In this document: one piece after another, positions 25,384 to 34,074 of the stretch
Layout: every line of letters begins with the position of its first letter
Numbering within the stretch: the stretch's first letter is position 1
Source: MB1-2 sp046566065
GTDB taxonomy: Bacteria; Actinomycetota; CADDZG01; WHSQ01
DNA length: 64,000 nucleotides
Direction: 5' to 3'
Assembly: GCA_046566065.1 (NCBI GenBank)
Contig: JBKHXK010000005.1
Span: 25,170-89,169, forward strand
Notes under the pieces: model-generated
The model's input: the letters and a program-made list of their open reading frames with translations, nothing else
Told to the model about the DNA's origin: nothing
Database searches by the model: none
Program-made: the position numbers and the translations under genes

Positions 25384-27366
25384 CTAGCCGGCGGGAGCGG
25401 CGATCAGGTCGGCGATCTCGCCGATCATGCGGCTGAGGTCGAAGTCCTTCGGGGTGTAGATCCGGGCGACCCCCAGCTCCAGGAGCTTGCGCTCGTCCTC
25501 TGCCGGGATCACGCCGCCTACGACGACGGGGACCTCGTCGAGATCGACCCCCTCGGCCCGCATGAGGTCCAGGACCTCGGGCACCAGCAGGTTGTGGGCC
25601 CCCGACAGGATCGAGAGGCCGACGGCGTGCACGTCCTCTTCGACGGCCGCCCGGGCGATCTGCTGCGGGGTGAGCCGGATGCCCTGGTAGATGACCTCGA
25701 ATCCGGCATCGCGAGCGCGCAGCGCCACCTGCTCCGCCGCGTTCGAGTGACCGTCCAATCCCGGCTTGGCCACGAGCATCCGCAGCCTGGGCGCTCCGGC
25801 CCGACCGGCGGCCGCGGCGACCTTCTCCCTGGCCTCGTCGAGCCCCGAACCCGTGGTCGAGGTGTGGGCGCCCATGCCGGTCGGAGGGCGGTACTCGCCG
25901 AAGGCCTCTCGCAGGGCATCCGCCCACTCTCCGGTGGTCGCCCCCGCCTTGGCGGCTTCGATCGAGGCCGGCAGCAGGTTCTCATCGGTGGAAGCCAGGG
26001 CCTTCAGCGCGTCGAGGGCCTTCGTCACAGCGGTGTCGTCGCGCTCTTGCCGCCAGTCGGCCAGACGTTCGAGCTGCTCCGCCTCTGCCGCCGGGTCGAC
26101 CCGTTCGAAGGCAAGCTCATCGAGGCCTTCGACCAGCGGGGAGGGTTCCGTCTGCTCGTAGCGGTTGAGACCCACGACGACCTGCTCGCCCGCCTCGATG
26201 GCGCTCCTTCTATCCGCGTGCGCGCTGACGAGCCGCTCCTTCATGTAGGACAGGGCATCGACCGAGCCACCCATCTCGAGCACGCGACCGAGCTCCTCCC
26301 AGGCACCGGTTGCGATCTCGTCGGTCTTCGCTTCGATGACCTTGCTGCCTTCGAAGATGTCGTCGTACTCGAGCAGGTCCGTTTCGTAAGCCAGGATCTG
26401 CTGGGCACGCAGCGACCACTGCTGATCCCATGCGCGGGGAAGGCCGAGCGCCTCGTTCCAAGCTGGCAGCTGCACGGCGCGGGCTCGTGCATCTTTGGAC
26501 TGCGTCACGGCAAGCATCTCGATCATGATCCGGTGGATGTTGTTCTCGGGTTGCATCGCGGTCAGTCCGAGTGAGTTCACCTGCACGCCGTAACGGAAGC
26601 GCCGGAACTTGTCGTCCGTGATTCCGTAACGCTCCTTCGTCACGCGTTCCCACAGCGAACGGAAGGCGCGCATCTTGCAGGTCTCCTCGATGTAGCGGAT
26701 GCCGGCGTTGCAGAAGAAGGAGATGCGGCCCACCAGCCGGGGGAAGTCGGCATCGCCGACGCGGCCCGTCGCCTTGACCGCGTCGAGCACGGTGATGGCG
26801 TTGGCGAGTGCGTAGGAGACCTCGAGGACGGGATCGGCCCCGGCCTCTTGCAGGTGGTACGAGCAGACGTTGATCGGGTTCCACTTGGGAGCCTCGTGCA
26901 ACGTCCACGTGATGAGGTCGGTCGTGAGGCGGATCGAGGCGGCCGGCGGGAAGATGTGGGTTCCGCGCGACAGGTACTCCTTCAAGATGTCGTTCTGCGT
27001 GGTCCCGGCGAGCGTCGAGCGATCGGCCCCCTGCTCGTCGGCGACCGCTACGTAGAGAGCCAGGAGCCACATGGCGGTGGCGTTGATCGTCATCGAGGTG
27101 TTCATCTCGCCGACGGGGATCCCGTCGAAGACGCGGCGCATGTCTCCGAGGTGGCAGATGGGCACGCCTACCTTGCCCACCTCGCCCTTGGCCATCACGT
27201 GATCCGAGTCGTAGCCGGTCTGGGTGGGCAGGTCGAAGGCCACCGAGAGCCCGGTCTGGCCCTTGGCCAGGTTGGCCAGGAAGCGGGCGTTCGTGGCCGC
27301 CGGGGTGGCGTAGCCCGCGTACGTTCTGAAGATCCAGGGCCGGTCCCGGCCCTCCAGCGCTCCCAT
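25384..27366 (-). CDS. meaA: MeaA/ethylmalonyl-CoA mutase-type cobalamin-dependent acyl-CoA mutase
   Basis: 660-residue single-chain B12-dependent mutase. The N-terminal TIM-barrel part has RPWIFRTYAGYAT and LAKGQTGLSVAFDLPTQTG, and the C-terminal part is the cobalamin-binding domain with KPGLDGHSNAAEQVA and YQGIRLTPQQI. The HSNxAEQ wording around the B12-binding His and the GIRLTP segment are those of MeaA/ethylmalonyl-CoA mutase rather than of methylmalonyl-CoA mutase, which has DGHDRGAKV there. Expected reaction: (2R)-ethylmalonyl-CoA to methylsuccinyl-CoA. With ccr, epimerase and thiolase genes within 15 kb, an ethylmalonyl-CoA pathway role fits. It diverges from the dehydrogenase gene over a 95-base gap. 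Confidence 0.83.
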   Translation of the reverse strand: MGALEGRDRPWIFRTYAGYATPAATNARFLANLAKGQTGLSVAFDLPTQTGYDSDHVMAKGEVGKVGVPICHLGDMRRVFDGIPVGEMNTSMTINATAMWLLALYVAVADEQGADRSTLAGTTQNDILKEYLSRGTHIFPPAASIRLTTDLITWTLHEAPKWNPINVCSYHLQEAGADPVLEVSYALANAITVLDAVKATGRVGDADFPRLVGRISFFCNAGIRYIEETCKMRAFRSLWERVTKERYGITDDKFRRFRYGVQVNSLGLTAMQPENNIHRIMIEMLAVTQSKDARARAVQLPAWNEALGLPRAWDQQWSLRAQQILAYETDLLEYDDIFEGSKVIEAKTDEIATGAWEELGRVLEMGGSVDALSYMKERLVSAHADRRSAIEAGEQVVVGLNRYEQTEPSPLVEGLDELAFERVDPAAEAEQLERLADWRQERDDTAVTKALDALKALASTDENLLPASIEAAKAGATTGEWADALREAFGEYRPPTGMGAHTSTTGSGLDEAREKVAAAAGRAGAPRLRMLVAKPGLDGHSNAAEQVALRARDAGFEVIYQGIRLTPQQIARAAVEEDVHAVGLSILSGAHNLLVPEVLDLMRAEGVDLDEVPVVVGGVIPAEDERKLLELGVARIYTPKDFDLSRMIGEIADLIAAPAG

Positions 27367-27461
27367 AACGAAGCAATCGTAGGCTGTCCGCGTTCTGAGG
27401 GAGCTCCGTAGCCTCTATTGCCACCAATCCGCCACGGAATAGCGAAAAGAAGGAGTCGACA

Positions 27462-29222
27462 GTGGATATCCGCAAGGTCGGTGTCGTCGGTTGCGGAACG
27501 ATGGGTTCCGGCATCTGCGAGGTGTGTTCCAGATCCGGCTTCGAGGTGATCTTCACCGAGATCTCCGATGAGGCCGTTGCGGCGGGACACGAGCGGATCA
27601 AGAACTCGGTGGAGCGGGCGGTCGAGCGCGGCAAGCTCGAGCGGGCCGAGGCCGACCAGGTCCTGGGTCGCATCTCGTCCAGCACCAGCAACGCCGACCT
27701 CGCCGATTGTGACTTGGTGTTCGAAGCGGTTCCGGAGAAACTCGACGTCAAGAGGGCCCTGTTCGCAGAGCTGGACGAGATCCTCGGCCCCGACGCGATC
27801 CTGGCGACCAACACCTCTTCGCTGCCGGTGATCGACATGGCCGTCGCGACCAAGCGTCCCCATCAAGTGATCGGGTTCCACTTCTTCAACCCCGCCCAGG
27901 TCATGAAGCTGGTCGAGCTCGTGAAGACCGTGGCCACGGACGAGTCGGTCGTCGAAACGGCCAAGGGGTTCGCAGAGAAGATCGGCAAGCAACCGGTCGT
28001 CGCCCGGGACCGAGCGGGATTCATCGCAAACCTGTTGCTGTTCCCGTACCTCAACGCGGCCACAAGGATGTTCGATCAGGGCTTCGCCTCCCGCGAGGAC
28101 ATCGATGCGTCCATGCAGCTCGGCTGCGGCCATCCGATGGGCCCTCTGGCGCTGCTGGACCTGATCGGGCTCGACTCCTCGTACGAGATCTGCGAGGCCC
28201 TGTGGCGCCAGTTCCGCGACGACCAGGACGCTCCGGCCCCCTTGCTCAAGCAGTACGTCGTGGCCGGTTACCTCGGTCGTAAGACGGGCCGGGGGTTCTA
28301 CCGCTACGAGAAGCCCGAGTCTTCCAAGGTCGTCGACGGGGCCGGGTCCGAGACCTCCGCCGAGGGCTCCGGGATATCCACGGTCGGTGTCGTGGGCACC
28401 GGGTTGATGGCCTCCGGCATCGCCGAGGTCGCCGCGAAGGCCGGCAACGAGGTCATCCTGCGAGGTCGCAGCGAGGCCTCGATCAAGCGCGCCAAGGGCG
28501 CGGTGGAGAAGAGCCTGGGGCGGGCGGTCTCCAAAGGCAAGCTGGAGCAAGAGGCCGCCGACGAGATCCTGAGTCGCATCACCACCACTCTCGAGTTTTC
28601 GGATCTCGCCGAGGTGGACCTCGTCATCGAGGGAGTGGCCGAAGATCTCGAGGTCAAGACCGCGATCTTCAAGGAACTCGACGCCGCGGTGAAGCCCGAC
28701 GCGATCCTGGCGTCCACGACCTCGTCGCTGTCGGTGGTCGATCTGGCCGCGGTGACGTCCCGGCCGGATCGCGTTCTGGGTCTGCACTTCTTCAACCCGG
28801 CCCCGATCATGAAGCTCGTCGAGGTCGTTCGAACGGTTGCTACGGACGCAGCCGTTGAGGAGAACGCGACGGCCTGGACGCGCGAGATCGGCAAGCACCC
28901 GGTGCGGTGCAGGGACCGCGCCGGTTTCATCGTGAACTTCCTCTTGTTCCCCTACCTCAACGACGCGGTGCGGATGCACGAGGAGGGTTACAGCACGCCG
29001 GAGGACATCGACGCCGCGATGAAGCTTGGGTGCGGACACCCCATGGGGCCGTTCGCTCTGATGGACATCGTGGGACTCGACGTCACCTACGCGATCCTGA
29101 ATTCGCTCCACGAGGAGTTCCGCGAGCGTCGCTACGCCCCGGCCCCCCTGCTCGAGCACATGGTCAGAGCGGGTTACCTGGGTCGCAAGACGGGCCGCGG
29201 CTTCTACGACTACTCCAGCTGA
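27462..29222 (+). CDS. Internally duplicated 3-hydroxyacyl-CoA dehydrogenase (two full copies fused)
   Basis: 586 residues made of two complete 3-hydroxybutyryl-CoA dehydrogenase units (about 1-282 and 305-586) joined by a Ser/Glu/Gly-rich linker. Unit 1 has GVVGCGTMGSGICEV, unit 2 GVVGTGLMASGIAEV as the NAD(P) Rossmann loop. Both have the catalytic His in IGFHFFNPA / LGLHFFNPA, the ATNTSS / ASTTSS segment, GCGHPMGP and GYLGRKTGRGFY. Ordinary single-copy enzymes have about 285 residues and dimerise. Expected role is acetoacetyl-CoA/3-hydroxybutyryl-CoA interconversion or beta-oxidation. GTG start after AAGAAGGAG; overlaps the SDR gene by one base (TGATG). Confidence 0.92.
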   Translation: MDIRKVGVVGCGTMGSGICEVCSRSGFEVIFTEISDEAVAAGHERIKNSVERAVERGKLERAEADQVLGRISSSTSNADLADCDLVFEAVPEKLDVKRALFAELDEILGPDAILATNTSSLPVIDMAVATKRPHQVIGFHFFNPAQVMKLVELVKTVATDESVVETAKGFAEKIGKQPVVARDRAGFIANLLLFPYLNAATRMFDQGFASREDIDASMQLGCGHPMGPLALLDLIGLDSSYEICEALWRQFRDDQDAPAPLLKQYVVAGYLGRKTGRGFYRYEKPESSKVVDGAGSETSAEGSGISTVGVVGTGLMASGIAEVAAKAGNEVILRGRSEASIKRAKGAVEKSLGRAVSKGKLEQEAADEILSRITTTLEFSDLAEVDLVIEGVAEDLEVKTAIFKELDAAVKPDAILASTTSSLSVVDLAAVTSRPDRVLGLHFFNPAPIMKLVEVVRTVATDAAVEENATAWTREIGKHPVRCRDRAGFIVNFLLFPYLNDAVRMHEEGYSTPEDIDAAMKLGCGHPMGPFALMDIVGLDVTYAILNSLHEEFRERRYAPAPLLEHMVRAGYLGRKTGRGFYDYSS

Positions 29223-29953
29223 TGGCGCGTACCGCTTTCGTCACCGGGGCCGCTTCGGGGATCGGAGAGGGGATCGCGGAGCGTCTGTCGTCGGATGGGT
29301 TCGACGTGGTCGTCGCAGACATCGACGATGCGGGAGCCAAGCAGGTGGCCGAGCGCATCGGGGGCCGGGCCGTTCACTGTGACGTGTCCGACCTGGGCTC
29401 GGTGAAGGAAGCTCTGACCGGCCCCGTCGACGTTCTGGTCAACAACGCGGGTTTCGACTCGCCCGGCTTCTTCCTGCAGACCGATCCCGCGCAGTGGGAC
29501 CGCCTCATCGCGGTCAACCTGATGGGCGTTCTGAACTGCACCTACGTCGCGGCCCCTCTGCTGGCAGAGCGCGCACGCGAGACCGGCTATGCACGCATCA
29601 TCAACATCGCCTCGGACGCGGGCCGGGTGGGTTCGCTCGGCGAGGCCGTCTACTCGGCGGCCAAGGGCGGGGTGATCGCTTTCACGAAGTCGATGGCCCG
29701 CGAGCTGGCTCGGGACAGGATCACGGCCAACGCGGTCTGCCCGGGCCCCGCAGACACGCCGATGAGTCGGGCGATCCAAGAGCTAGAGATCGGAAAGAAG
29801 GTGTTCTCGAAGATGATCGAGGCCACCCCGCTCAAGCGCCTGGCCAGCATCGAAGACGTCGCCGGCCTCGTCTCCTACTTCGCCCGAGAGGAGTCCGGCT
29901 TCCTGACCGCGCAGGTAGTAAGCGTCAGCGGAGGCCTAACCATCCCCGCCTAA
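29222..29953 (+). CDS. SDR-family NAD(P)-dependent oxidoreductase
   Basis: 243-residue classical short-chain dehydrogenase: cofactor motif TGAASGIGEGIA, NNAG, and a catalytic Ser-Tyr-Lys set in IASDAGRVGSLGEAVYSAAKGG. The acidic residue after beta-2 (VVVADIDD) points to NAD(H). ANAVCPGPADTPM is the usual C-terminal loop. Likely substrates are hydroxyacyl-CoA or alicyclic hydroxyacyl-CoA compounds, given tight coupling to the 3-hydroxyacyl-CoA dehydrogenase (one-base overlap). Precise substrate cannot be read from sequence. Its stop codon forms the end of a 12-bp inverted repeat. Confidence 0.9.
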   Translation: MARTAFVTGAASGIGEGIAERLSSDGFDVVVADIDDAGAKQVAERIGGRAVHCDVSDLGSVKEALTGPVDVLVNNAGFDSPGFFLQTDPAQWDRLIAVNLMGVLNCTYVAAPLLAERARETGYARIINIASDAGRVGSLGEAVYSAAKGGVIAFTKSMARELARDRITANAVCPGPADTPMSRAIQELEIGKKVFSKMIEATPLKRLASIEDVAGLVSYFAREESGFLTAQVVSVSGGLTIPA

Positions 29954-30010
29954 CCGTTCTGAGTTAACTGGAGCACGTCTGGGCGTGCTTTTCCAACGTC
30001 AGAACGGTTA
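29951..30010. terminator. Double-stem bidirectional terminator bounded by two stop codons
   Basis: TAACCGTTCTGA (29951-29962) and TCAGAACGGTTA (29999-30010) are perfect 12-bp arms. Inside is AGCACG-TCTGGG-CGTGCT followed by TTT, a plus-strand intrinsic terminator. The outer ends are the TAA stop of the SDR gene and, on the other strand, the TAA stop of the carboxylase epsilon gene. Confidence 0.75.
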
Positions 30011-30283
30011 CTTGGCGTCGCCTCGGCCGTTCAGGCCCGGGTATTCGCGGCCCCCGAAGGGGAACCGGGTGGAGAGGCGCCACGCGTCGTCGGCGCTGAA
30101 CCGATCCCGGTAGTCCAGGTTACCGAGGCGTCGTCCCTGAGCGCGACCCGCCCTCTTCCACAGCGAGGCTGCGGTCGTGCGGCGCTCCTCTTCGATCGCT
30201 TTCTCGAGAGCGGCCTGGATCGCGGCCCGCTCGGCCTCCGTGGGCTCGCCGTCGATCGAGACGATGCGGAGGTCTGGCTTCAC
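30008..30283 (-). CDS. Acyl-CoA carboxylase epsilon-type small subunit
   Basis: 91 residues. LRIVSIDGEPTEAERAAIQAAL and the C-terminal DDAWRLSTRFP match the pattern of actinobacterial acyl-CoA carboxylase epsilon subunits (G-E-P-T then E-x-A-A, and W-R-x-S). Those proteins stabilise the alpha-beta complex. The middle is basic and Arg-rich. Its GTG start overlaps the stop of the beta-subunit gene by four bases (GTGA), the normal arrangement for this pair. The alpha (biotin carboxylase) subunit is not in the window. Confidence 0.82.
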   Translation of the reverse strand: MKPDLRIVSIDGEPTEAERAAIQAALEKAIEEERRTTAASLWKRAGRAQGRRLGNLDYRDRFSADDAWRLSTRFPFGGREYPGLNGRGDAK

Positions 30284-31875
30284 AGCGGGATGTTGCCGTG
30301 CTTTCGCTGCGGGATCGTCTCGCGCTTGCTGCGCAACATCTCGAGCGACTGCATCAAGCGTTGCCGGGTCATCTGCGGCTCGATGACATCGTCGACGTAA
30401 CCACGCTCAGCCGCGATGTACGGGTTCGAGAACTTGGCGCCGTAGTCGGCGATCAACTCGGCCCTCCGTGCGTCTGCGTCCTCGGCCGAAGCGATCTCCT
30501 TGCGGTGGATGATGTTCACGGCCCCCTCGGCCCCCATCACCGCGATCTCTGCGGACGGCCACGCGAACGAGACGTCGGCTCGGATGTGCTTCGAGTTCAT
30601 AACCACGTAGGCGCCGCCGTAGGCCTTGCGCGTGATGACGGTCATGCGAGGCACGGTGGCTTCGCTGAACGCGTAGAGGAGCTTCGAGCCGTGACGGATG
30701 ATCCCGCCGTACTCCTGCTCGGTCCCGGGCAGGAACCCCGGCACGTCGACGAACGTGATCAGCGGGATGTTGAACGCGTCGCAGAAGCGCACGAAGCGTC
30801 CGGCCTTCGTTGAGGACTCGATGTCCAGGCAGCCGGCGAGCACCTGCGGCTGGTTCGCCACGATGCCCACCGAGTGACCGCCGAGCCGAGCGAAGCCGCA
30901 CAGGATGTTCTGCGCCCAGTGCGGATGCACCTCGAAGAACTCGCCGTCGTCGAATACCGATGCCAGCACCTGGTGCATGTCGTACGGCTTGTTCGCGGAG
31001 TCCGGGATCAGGTCCAGCAACTCATCGCAGGAACGCATCGGGTCGTCGGTCGGTGGGAAGTAGGGCGGCGACTCGAAGTTGTTCGAAGGCAAGAACGACA
31101 GCAGGTAGCGGACCTGCTTCAAGCAGTCCTCATCATCCGCAGCGACGAAGTGCGCCACCCCAGACTTCGACGCGTGGCTCATCGCACCGCCGAGCTCCTC
31201 TTGCGTGACGGTCTCGCCGGTGACGGCTTTGATCACCTCTGGTCCGGTGATGAACATGTGTGAGGTCTCCGAGACCATGAAGGTGAAGTCGGTCATGGCG
31301 GGGGAGTAGACGGCGCCTCCTGCACAGGGGCCCATGATCGCCGAGATCTGCGGGATCACTCCGGACGAACGCACGTTGCGATCGAAGATGTACCCGTAGC
31401 CCGCGAGCGACGCGGCCCCCTCCTGGATGCGCGCACCACCCGAGTCGTTCAACCCGATCACCGGTGCGCCCGTCTCCAGCGCGAGGTCCATGATCTTGCA
31501 GATCTTCTCGCCCATGACCTCGCCGAGAGAGCCTCCGAACACGGTGAAGTCCTGCGCGAACACGAAGACCTTGCGACCATCGATCGTTCCCCAGCCCGTC
31601 ACGACGGCGTCACTCAACGGTCGTTTGTTCTCGATCCCGAAGCCGTGAGAGCGATGCCGCACCAGCTTGTCGGTCTCGACGAACGAGCCCTTGTCCAGGA
31701 GCTTCTCGATGCGCTCGCGGGCGGTGAGCTTCCCGCGGTCGTGTTGTTTGGCGATCGCCCGGGAGCCGCCGGCCAGCTCGGCCTCGGCACGCATGCGCCG
31801 AAGCTCCTCGATCCGCTCCTCTATAGGCCGGGTCGGGGCCGCTGCGGCTGTCGGTTGGTCCTCTGCGATGCTCAT
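30280..31875 (-). CDS. pccB: Acyl-CoA carboxylase beta subunit (propionyl-CoA carboxylase type)
   Basis: 531-residue carboxyltransferase subunit that moves CO2 from carboxybiotin to an acyl-CoA. It has two crotonase-fold halves. Oxyanion-hole glycines lie in the first (SGGARIQEGAASLAGYG and GPCAGGAVYSPAMTDF) and in the second (DVPGFLPGTEQEYGGIIRHG and RKAYGGAYVVM). The VDVPGFLPG wording is characteristic of propionyl-CoA carboxylase beta chains, but acetyl-CoA or mixed specificity cannot be excluded. Start is the ATG at MSIAEDQP; a longer frame would add a low-complexity stretch. Propionyl-CoA carboxylation would feed methylmalonyl-CoA to the epimerase encoded at 35.3 kb. Confidence 0.9.
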   Translation of the reverse strand: MSIAEDQPTAAAAPTRPIEERIEELRRMRAEAELAGGSRAIAKQHDRGKLTARERIEKLLDKGSFVETDKLVRHRSHGFGIENKRPLSDAVVTGWGTIDGRKVFVFAQDFTVFGGSLGEVMGEKICKIMDLALETGAPVIGLNDSGGARIQEGAASLAGYGYIFDRNVRSSGVIPQISAIMGPCAGGAVYSPAMTDFTFMVSETSHMFITGPEVIKAVTGETVTQEELGGAMSHASKSGVAHFVAADDEDCLKQVRYLLSFLPSNNFESPPYFPPTDDPMRSCDELLDLIPDSANKPYDMHQVLASVFDDGEFFEVHPHWAQNILCGFARLGGHSVGIVANQPQVLAGCLDIESSTKAGRFVRFCDAFNIPLITFVDVPGFLPGTEQEYGGIIRHGSKLLYAFSEATVPRMTVITRKAYGGAYVVMNSKHIRADVSFAWPSAEIAVMGAEGAVNIIHRKEIASAEDADARRAELIADYGAKFSNPYIAAERGYVDDVIEPQMTRQRLMQSLEMLRSKRETIPQRKHGNIPL

Positions 31876-31997
31876 CGGGCGCCGATTGTAGCCGTGGACC
31901 CACCCCCTTCCCTCAGGCCGTGAGAAATTCACAAATCGGACACTTTTCCTCCCGTCCGGGGGCAGGGGAGCCGCTCGTTGAGGCGAACCCAACCCCT

Positions 31998-32954
31998 ATG
32001 GGACTGAACAGGTGGCTCGGCGACCTCAGAGAGACGCAGCGGAACCTCTCCGAGTTGCTGTCCGAGAACACAGCGGAGGAGCAGGCGGCGAGCCTCGAGA
32101 TCGCGCGGAGCGCGAGCCGTTTCTCGCGCCGGACCCGTCAGGTCGTCGACGACAAGCTCACCTTCTCCGCCACACTGATGCGGGCCGGCGAGGTCTCGGC
32201 TGCCACCCGGTTGCTTGCCGAGGTCGAAGAAGAGGTCCGCAACGAAGAGATCGCTCTTATCGAAACCGTCAACGAGGTGAAGGTCGCTCAGGCCGTTCGT
32301 CGCAGTCGCATCACGCGCTTGCGCCTCGCCCGTTCGATGGCGGCAGCGATGCTGGGCGCATCCCTGCTCGCGTTCTCGGCCGTTGGAATGGCGGTTGCGG
32401 GAGCGCTCAAGGATCGCGACCGGGCCGAGACGCTGGCCCCCTTGCGGGTTCGCGACCAGCAGGGGGATCTGCGCGCCAGCAGTGCCGCTCCTCTGTCCGG
32501 GTCCGCTCGCAGTCTCATGCGCCGCCTCCAGATCGGAGACATCAACCTGGTGCTGACGCAGAAGCAGTTCCGGATGCTCAAGGAGCTGACCGGAGGCTCC
32601 GTCGACGAACAAGATCTCACCGATGTCGTCGGGCTGCTTCCGTCGGCGCTGGCGGAGAAGGTGCAGGACGTGATCGACCTTGCCGACAGCACGCTCGAGA
32701 CCTCTCCCGAACCGACGTTGGAGACAACGCCTGCCCCGGTGATCAGGAAGATCGAACGAGCGAAGAAGAAGGCCGACGAAGCCGCCCGGGAAGAGACCGA
32801 CGAGACGGGTGGTTCCGAGCAGCCCGCCGACGAAGACTCTCCATCTCCCAGTGACGAGGAAGAGACCTCCGAGAGCGAGGAAGAAGAAGGCGGCGACTCC
32901 GGTGGCAACAACGAGGGCGGCGGTTCGATCACCCCGCTCGAGGACGGTCTCTAA
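31998..32954 (+). CDS. Membrane protein of unknown function with helical head and acidic tail
   Basis: 318 residues, no family recognised. Residues 1-105 are predicted helical and highly charged (LRETQRNLSELLSENTAEEQAASLEIARSAS), possibly coiled coil. A single hydrophobic segment (MAAAMLGASLLAFSAVGMAVAGAL, near 115-138) follows. A short folded-looking part (RLQIGDINLVLTQKQFRMLKELTGG) and a Pro/Glu/Ser-rich acidic tail complete it. The head is probably cytoplasmic and the tail outside, or the reverse. The ATG is chosen over an upstream GTG because the intervening sequence looks non-coding; SD evidence is weak. It converges on purM with a three-base gap. Confidence 0.72.
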   Translation: MGLNRWLGDLRETQRNLSELLSENTAEEQAASLEIARSASRFSRRTRQVVDDKLTFSATLMRAGEVSAATRLLAEVEEEVRNEEIALIETVNEVKVAQAVRRSRITRLRLARSMAAAMLGASLLAFSAVGMAVAGALKDRDRAETLAPLRVRDQQGDLRASSAAPLSGSARSLMRRLQIGDINLVLTQKQFRMLKELTGGSVDEQDLTDVVGLLPSALAEKVQDVIDLADSTLETSPEPTLETTPAPVIRKIERAKKKADEAAREETDETGGSEQPADEDSPSPSDEEETSESEEEEGGDSGGNNEGGGSITPLEDGL

Positions 32955-32957
32955 GCC

Positions 32958-34055
32958 CTACCGGGCCTCGAAGCTGCTTTCCCCGCCGTCTAGGCGGCCA
33001 ACCAGACCGGCGGGACGGATCGTCACGCTTCCGACGTTGTCGTCGACGGTCCCGATCCGTTGGGCTCCGTAGCCCGAGGCTCTCAGCCGATCGATGGCGG
33101 CGAGGGCCTGGATCTCCGGAACGATCACGACGAACCCCACGCCCATATTGAAGACGCGGTACATCTCGGCTGCCTCGATGTTGCCGGCCTCTTGGATGAG
33201 CGTGAAGATCGCGGGCACCTCCGGGAGCACCTCGATGTCGTATCCCACCTGAGCATCCAGTCGGCACAGGTTCGTGAAACCGTCACTGGTGATGTGAACG
33301 AGGCCGCGTGTTTCGACGCGCGCGTTCCACAGTGCGACGATGCCTCGCACGTAGATCTCGGTCGGCTGCAGGAGCTCTTCGCCGATGCTGCGCCCCAGAG
33401 AAGTGACCTCGTCGCTCAGCTGATGGCGTCCCCATTCGAGCAGGGCCTTGCGCGCAAGCGTCAGTCCGTTCGAATGGATCCCGGAGGAGCGGATGCCGAT
33501 GATGGCGTCGCCCACCTCGACGGAACGCCCCAGCACGAGCTTGTCGGGATGAACCGTTCCTATCGCCGTTCCTACGAGGTCGAAGGCGGTGGCGTCGCCT
33601 TCACCCGTTCCGTCTGAGCCGATCACCTCCGGCAACTGCGCCAGCTCGCCGCCGGGGATCGCGATACCAGCTTCCTTGGCGGCGCCTCCGAGCCCTTTAA
33701 GGATCTCTTCGGTGCGCCGTGGGTCGAGCGTGTGGACCCCCAGGTAGTCCACCATCGCGATCGGGCGCGCCCCCACGCAGATGATGTCGTTCACGTTCAT
33801 CGCCACGCAGTCGAAACCGATCGTGTCGTAGCGGTCCAGCGCGGAGGCGACGATCGTTTTGGAGCCGACGCCGTCGGTCGAGAAGGCGATCGCCAGATCC
33901 TCGTTCAGCTTGGCGACGCTCGCGTACTGGCCGAAACGCGTGATGATCTCGGCCCCCTCGGGCAAGGACAAGGTGGGACCGAGATGGCGTTCTATCGAAC
34001 TGAGAGCGTCTCCTTGGCCCCGTACGCCCGCTTGCGTGTAGCTGCTCGAAGTCAC
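32958..34055 (-). CDS. purM: Phosphoribosylformylglycinamidine cyclo-ligase
   Basis: 365 residues. PurM closes the imidazole ring in de novo purine synthesis (FGAM + ATP to AIR). N-terminal SYTQAGV is a version of the usual Y-x-x-A-G-V; DLAIAFSTDGVGSKT, MNVNDIICVGARPIAMVDYL and GGELAQLPEVI carry the ATP-binding pattern. GIRSSGIHSNGLTLARKALL and HITSDGFTNL are C-terminal family motifs. The length is slightly above the usual 340-350. It stands apart from other purine genes, between an unknown membrane protein and an MFS transporter. Confidence 0.95.
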   Translation of the reverse strand: MTSSSYTQAGVRGQGDALSSIERHLGPTLSLPEGAEIITRFGQYASVAKLNEDLAIAFSTDGVGSKTIVASALDRYDTIGFDCVAMNVNDIICVGARPIAMVDYLGVHTLDPRRTEEILKGLGGAAKEAGIAIPGGELAQLPEVIGSDGTGEGDATAFDLVGTAIGTVHPDKLVLGRSVEVGDAIIGIRSSGIHSNGLTLARKALLEWGRHQLSDEVTSLGRSIGEELLQPTEIYVRGIVALWNARVETRGLVHITSDGFTNLCRLDAQVGYDIEVLPEVPAIFTLIQEAGNIEAAEMYRVFNMGVGFVVIVPEIQALAAIDRLRASGYGAQRIGTVDDNVGSVTIRPAGLVGRLDGGESSFEAR

Positions 34056-34074
34056 CGGTCGACCGTACCTTGGA

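Noticed and set aside
24040..29159. Very long open frames antisense to the LVIVD, mutase and dehydrogenase genes
   Set aside because: The opposite frames carry clear family motifs throughout, while the antisense frames are Arg/Val/Gly-rich with no motif; high GC keeps stops rare in shadow frames.
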